The notes beneath the pieces were generated by a model. That model made no database searches, was not told the origin of the DNA, and saw nothing but the letters and a program-made list of their open reading frames with translations. A DNA stretch of 64,000 nucleotides, taken from JBBROS01 sp965213845 (lineage in GTDB: Bacteria; Pseudomonadota; Alphaproteobacteria; Acetobacterales; Acetobacteraceae). Positions 60,458-64,000 of the stretch are shown here, in pieces. Made by a program: the position numbers and the translations under genes. The stretch spans positions 496,001-560,000 of the forward strand of contig CBDCAI010000014.1 in assembly GCA_965213845.1 (NCBI GenBank). Direction: 5' to 3'. The first letter of the stretch is position 1. Every line of letters begins with the position of its first letter.

Positions 60458-60498
60458 AGCGCCCATGCTCCCGTCATCGACCGCCCGGGAGCAAGAGG

Positions 60499-61389
60499 AT
60501 GCACGTCGTCATCGGAGCCTCCGGGCAGACAGGAAGCGCAGTCATGGAACGACTCCTTGCCCGGGGATTGCCGGCCCGCGGCGTCGTTCGCAAGCCCATC
60601 CAGGTCGACGAATGGCGGGCTCGGGGCGCCGATGCGGCCCTGGCGGACCTGGCTGATCCCGCTGCACTCTTGGCCGCATTCGCCGGCGCCGAGGCGGTCT
60701 ACGTCATGAACCCCCCAGCCTACGGCAGCCCCGATCTGTTCGCCCAGGCCAGGCAGGTCCACGCGGCGCTGATCACCGCAGCAGAACAGGCCAGGGTCGG
60801 CCGGATCGTGGCGCTGTCATCCGTCGGCGCCCAGCATGCCGAGGGAACAGGCAACATCCTGACCACGCACGACCTCGAGCGGCAGTTGGCCGCGTGCACC
60901 TTGCCAGTCACCGTGCTGCGCGCCGCCAACTTCATGGAGAATTGGGCGTCGGTCATCGGCCCTGCCCGTGAAAAAGGAGTGTTGCCCAGCATGTTCCTGC
61001 CTCTCGACCGCCGTTTGCCCATGCAGTCCGCCCATGACGTGGGAACCACGGCCGCCGATCTGATGGCAGAACCAGGCGCAGACCGGCGCCTGGTCGAACT
61101 GCACGGACCACAGGACACCTCGCCCGAAGACGCCGCCGCCGCCTTGACCGACCTGCTCGGCCGGGCCGTGGTCGCCAAGGCCTTGCCGCGGGATGCCTGG
61201 CCCGGGCCGTTTCGCGCCAGGGGCCTGCCGGAACGCACGGTGCAAGGGTTCTGCGACATGTTCGACGGCTTCAACAACGGCCACATCGTGTTCGAGGGCA
61301 CGGGTGAGACACGCCGCGGCACGACGACGCTGCACACGGCGCTGTCCCGTCTCGTCGCGTCGAACACAGCCGCAGCCGGTCACGCTTGA
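60499..61389 (+). CDS. NmrA-like NAD(P)-binding protein
   Basis: A 296-residue atypical short-chain dehydrogenase. The dinucleotide motif MHVVIGASGQTGSAVMERLL is at the start; GADAALADLADPAALLAAFA and IVALSSVGAQHAEGTGNILT follow, then NFMENWASV, the substrate-side signature of NmrA/HSCARG-type proteins. It lacks a standard Tyr-x3-Lys pair, so it may sense redox state or reduce quinones or azo compounds. The ATG at 60499 has AAGAGG close upstream. Codon usage is less G+C-extreme than in its upstream neighbour. Confidence 0.83.
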   Translation: MHVVIGASGQTGSAVMERLLARGLPARGVVRKPIQVDEWRARGADAALADLADPAALLAAFAGAEAVYVMNPPAYGSPDLFAQARQVHAALITAAEQARVGRIVALSSVGAQHAEGTGNILTTHDLERQLAACTLPVTVLRAANFMENWASVIGPAREKGVLPSMFLPLDRRLPMQSAHDVGTTAADLMAEPGADRRLVELHGPQDTSPEDAAAALTDLLGRAVVAKALPRDAWPGPFRARGLPERTVQGFCDMFDGFNNGHIVFEGTGETRRGTTTLHTALSRLVASNTAAAGHA

Positions 61390-61595
61390 AGCCCAACCCC
61401 GAACGGAAGTGGCGCCACCAGTGGTCCGAACCTGACACTTGGTCCCCGACCAGTCAGGTCATTCGGCCCACCAAGCAAGGCGAGTGGTCGGAATCTGCGG
61501 CTCTTCCGTCCAATTTCTGCCACCAGCGTCCCCCGATCCTGCCCGGCCCGGCGCAGGCGACCACCCGAGCGATCCAGTCCCGCCCGACCGCCTGA
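61390..61595. other. Intergenic gap with an imperfect hairpin between convergent genes
   Basis: 206 bases between the NmrA gene and mfd, which converge. CCGAACCTGAC (61426-61436) pairs with 61453-61466 except for a 3-base bulge, giving an 11-bp stem with a 16-base loop. No T-run follows. It could act as a transcription end for either gene. Confidence 0.4.
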
Positions 61596-64000
61596 TCAGG
61601 CCGCCACCGCCGCCTGCTGCGCGATCCGGTTGAGGTTCGTCAGCACGTCCCGCCCCACCCGCATCCGCTCGGCCACCGGCATGTCCCGCACCACCGACAG
61701 CTTGTGGTCCGGACGCAGCCGGATCGTGTCCTTGCGCGACGTCAGCCAGCCGATCAGCCCCGCCGGGTTGCGGAACTGGTTGCCGCGGAACTGCACCACC
61801 ATCCCCTTCGGACCCGCCTCCAACTTCTCCACCCCCGCCGCCCGGCACATCCGCTTCAGCGTCACCACCTGCAGCAGGTTCTCCACCTCCGCCGGCAGCG
61901 CCCCGAACCGGTCCACCAGCTCCGCCGCCATCGCCTCCGTCTCCTGGTCGGACGCCAGCGCGCCGATCCGGCGATACAGCCCCAGCCGCACCGGCAGGTC
62001 CGCCACGTACACCTCCGGGATCAGCACCGGCAGCCCCAGCTGGATGTTCGGCGTCCAGTCCCGGTCCAGGTCGCGGTTGCGCCCCTTTTCCGCCTGCAGG
62101 TCCGCCACCGCGTCCTCCAGCATTTGCTGATACAGCTCGATCCCCACCTCGCGGATATGGCCCGATTGCTCGTCGCCCAGCAGGTTCCCGGCGCCCCGGA
62201 TGTCTAGGTCGTGCGAGGCCAGCGTGAAGCCGGCCCCCAGGCTGTCCAGCGTCTGCATCACGTCCAGCCGCTTCTCCGCCGCCCCGCTCAGCCGATGGTT
62301 CTGCGGCCAGGTGAGATAGGCGTAGCCGCGCTGCTTGCCCCGCCCCACCCGCCCCCGCAGCTGATACAGCTGGCCCAGCCCGAACATGTCCGCCCGGTGG
62401 ATGATCAGCGTGTTCACCGCCGGCATGTCGAGCCCGGACTCCACGATGTTCGTCGACAGCAGGATGTCGTACTTGCCGTCGCCGAACTCCGTCATCACCC
62501 GTTCCAGCTCCGTCGGCGCCAGCCGGCCATGCGCCTCGACCATGCGGGCCTCCGGCACGATCTCCCGCAGGCGCTCGCCCATCCGCGCCAGGTCCTCGAT
62601 GCGCGGCACCACGCAGAACACCTGGCCGCCGCGGAACCGCTCCCGCTGGATCGCTTCGCGCACCACCACGCTGTCGAACGGCGAGATGAACGTCCGCACC
62701 GCCAGCCGGTCCACCGGCGGCGTCGCGATCAGGCTCATCTCTCGCACGCCCGTCAGCGCCAGCTGCAGCGTCCGCGGGATCGGCGTCGCGGTCAGCGTCA
62801 GCACGTGCAGGTCGGCCTTAAGCTGCTTCAGCTTCTCCTTGTGGCTGACCCCGAAATGTTGCTCCTCGTCCACGATCAGCAGCTCGAGGTTGTCGAACGC
62901 GATGCCCTTGGCCAGCAGCGCATGCGTGCCCACCACGATCGAAATGCTGCCGTCGGCCAGGCCACGCTTGGTCTCCGCCGCCTCCTTCACCGTCACCATG
63001 CGGCTCAGCTGCCCCACTTTCACCGGGAAGCCTTCGAACCGCTTGGTGAAGATGCGCGTGTGCTGCCGGGCCAGCAGCGTGGTCGGCACGACGACCGCCA
63101 CCTGGCCGCCCGACATCGCCGCGACGAACGCCGCGCGCAGCGCCACCTCGGTCTTGCCGAAGCCCACGTCGCCGCAGATCAGCCGGTCCATCGGCCGCCC
63201 GGCCGCCAGATCCTCCAGCACGTCCGAGATGGCGCGCATCTGGTCGTCGGTCTCCGCGAACGGAAACCGGCCGCAGAATTCGTCCCAGCTGCCTTCCGTG
63301 GGCGCCAGCAACGACGCCTCCCGCGTGCGGCGTTCGGCCGCGGTGCGGATCAGCTCGCCCGCCATCGTGCGGATGCGCTGCTTCATCCGCGCCTTGCGCG
63401 TCTGCCAGCCGGCGCCGCCCAGCTTGTCGAGCGCGACACCGTTCGACTCGCTGCCGAAGCGGGACAGCAGCTCGATGTTCTCCACCGGCAGGTACAGCTT
63501 CTCGTTGCCGTCGTACAGCAGCCGCAGGCAGTCGTGCGGCGCCGGGCCGACGCGGAGGGTCTCGAGCCCGCTGTAGCGGCCGATGCCGTAATCCTGGTGC
63601 ACGACCAGGTCGCCCTCGGCGATCTCCGTCGCTTCGGCGATGAACTGGTCGGCGCTTTTGCGGCGCCGCGGCGGCCGGCTGATCCGCTCGCCCAGCAGAT
63701 CCTGCTCCGACACCAGCCCGAACGCCGCCGCGACGAACCCGCGCTCGAGCCCCACCGTCACCACCGCGGTCGTGGTCAGCGGCAGGTCCAGGACGCCCTT
63801 CCAGCGGTCCACCGGCTCCGCCTTCACCCCGTTCTCGCGCAGCAGGTGCACCAGCCGCTCCCGCGAGCCCTTCGTCCAGGCCGCCAGCACCGTGCGGCGC
63901 TTCTGCCCGGCCCAGTTGGTCGCCTGCTCCTTCAGCTGCTGGAACGCCGTCCCGGCCACGCCCGTCCCGGCCTTGGTGAACACCGCCCCCGGCCGCCCCC
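61596..64000 (-). CDS. mfd: Transcription-repair coupling factor Mfd (N-terminus beyond window)
   Basis: The last 800 or so residues of Mfd, which removes RNA polymerase stalled at DNA lesions and recruits UvrA; the N-terminal UvrB-like part lies past the right edge. Visible domains: the RNA-polymerase-interacting CarD-like region (AEGDLVVHQDYGIGRYSGLE), then helicase motifs RLICGDVGFGKTEVALRAAF (Walker A), LLIVDEEQHFGVSHKEKLKQ (DEEQ box), LTLTATPIPRTLQLALTGVR, ILLSTNIVESGLDMPAVNTL and GLGQLYQLRGRVGRGKQRGY. The C-terminal TRCF domain has QLGLPVLIPEVYVADLPVRL and GLYRRI. The stop is at 61596. It is convergent with the NmrA gene. Confidence 0.96.
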   Translation of the reverse strand, partial: GRPGAVFTKAGTGVAGTAFQQLKEQATNWAGQKRRTVLAAWTKGSRERLVHLLRENGVKAEPVDRWKGVLDLPLTTTAVVTVGLERGFVAAAFGLVSEQDLLGERISRPPRRRKSADQFIAEATEIAEGDLVVHQDYGIGRYSGLETLRVGPAPHDCLRLLYDGNEKLYLPVENIELLSRFGSESNGVALDKLGGAGWQTRKARMKQRIRTMAGELIRTAAERRTREASLLAPTEGSWDEFCGRFPFAETDDQMRAISDVLEDLAAGRPMDRLICGDVGFGKTEVALRAAFVAAMSGGQVAVVVPTTLLARQHTRIFTKRFEGFPVKVGQLSRMVTVKEAAETKRGLADGSISIVVGTHALLAKGIAFDNLELLIVDEEQHFGVSHKEKLKQLKADLHVLTLTATPIPRTLQLALTGVREMSLIATPPVDRLAVRTFISPFDSVVVREAIQRERFRGGQVFCVVPRIEDLARMGERLREIVPEARMVEAHGRLAPTELERVMTEFGDGKYDILLSTNIVESGLDMPAVNTLIIHRADMFGLGQLYQLRGRVGRGKQRGYAYLTWPQNHRLSGAAEKRLDVMQTLDSLGAGFTLASHDLDIRGAGNLLGDEQSGHIREVGIELYQQMLEDAVADLQAEKGRNRDLDRDWTPNIQLGLPVLIPEVYVADLPVRLGLYRRIGALASDQETEAMAAELVDRFGALPAEVENLLQVVTLKRMCRAAGVEKLEAGPKGMVVQFRGNQFRNPAGLIGWLTSRKDTIRLRPDHKLSVVRDMPVAERMRVGRDVLTNLNRIAQQAAVAA

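Overview
The window is high-GC chromosomal DNA from an alphaproteobacterium, most likely an Acetobacteraceae/Rhodospirillales member. This rests on gene content and order, not on a database search: dusB-ntrB-ntrC-ntrY-ntrX, a fused IspDF, a ubiquinol-cytochrome c chaperone next to a DUF177 protein and rpmF, rpmF-plsX-fabH-ihfA-merR in one strand-coherent block, and a DUF2125 protein. Most genes are housekeeping and densely packed, often with 4-base stop/start overlaps.

Layout. 0-8.2 kb: a surface-glycan cluster (GT2-GtrA glycosyltransferase, GT4 glycosyltransferase, an oxidoreductase-epimerase fusion, a Wzx-like flippase, and an AsnB-like amidotransferase of the exosortase-associated type). 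8.2-10.4 kb: an XRE regulator, then metI-metQ without metN and with a 105-bp MITE-like palindromic element between them. 10.6-13 kb: hfq-hflX-inositol monophosphatase. 13-21.5 kb: a mobile-element island. 21.4-30.9 kb: PadR, MazG, an MBL hydrolase, TatD, MetG, HolB, Tmk, a D,D-carboxypeptidase, RlpA and an MltB-like transglycosylase. 30.9-39.3 kb: nitrogen-regulation operon dusB-ntrBC-ntrYX plus a D-amino-acid aminotransferase. 39.4-45.3 kb: ispDF, tRNA-Pro(GGG), merR, ihfA, fabH, plsX, rpmF, DUF177 and the cytochrome bc1 chaperone. 45.4-50.9 kb: BamE-like lipoprotein, DUF1203, thiL-nusB-ribH-ribBA-ribE and a flavin reductase. 51-64 kb: CsbD, an MFS transporter, a deaminase, EF-G, a DsbA-family protein, DUF2125, a TPR-glycosyltransferase-like protein, an NmrA protein and the C-terminal part of Mfd.

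The most interesting region is a nested insertion readable to the base. A Tn3-family transposon of 7,493 bp (13790-21282; 38-bp terminal repeats; 5-bp target duplication ACATG) splits a small DUF2218 gene that lies behind a PadR regulator. Its transposase gene is in turn split by a complete IS21-family element of 2,527 bp (15543-18069; 5-bp duplication CAGGG). Removing either element with one target copy restores the interrupted frame exactly: a 98-residue DUF2218 protein and a 990-residue TnpA. The transposon also carries an intact serine resolvase with a repeat-rich res region and one passenger gene, a lipoprotein with an OmpA-like segment whose function I do not recognise. Older debris (a DUF1272 3' fragment and a possible resolvase scrap) lies just to the left.

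Other points of note: coding minisatellites at the C-terminus of NtrY and the N-terminus of PlsX, a RibBA whose GTP cyclohydrolase II half lacks the zinc cysteines, a divergent EF-G outside a str operon, and a codon-usage switch inside the TPR gene.
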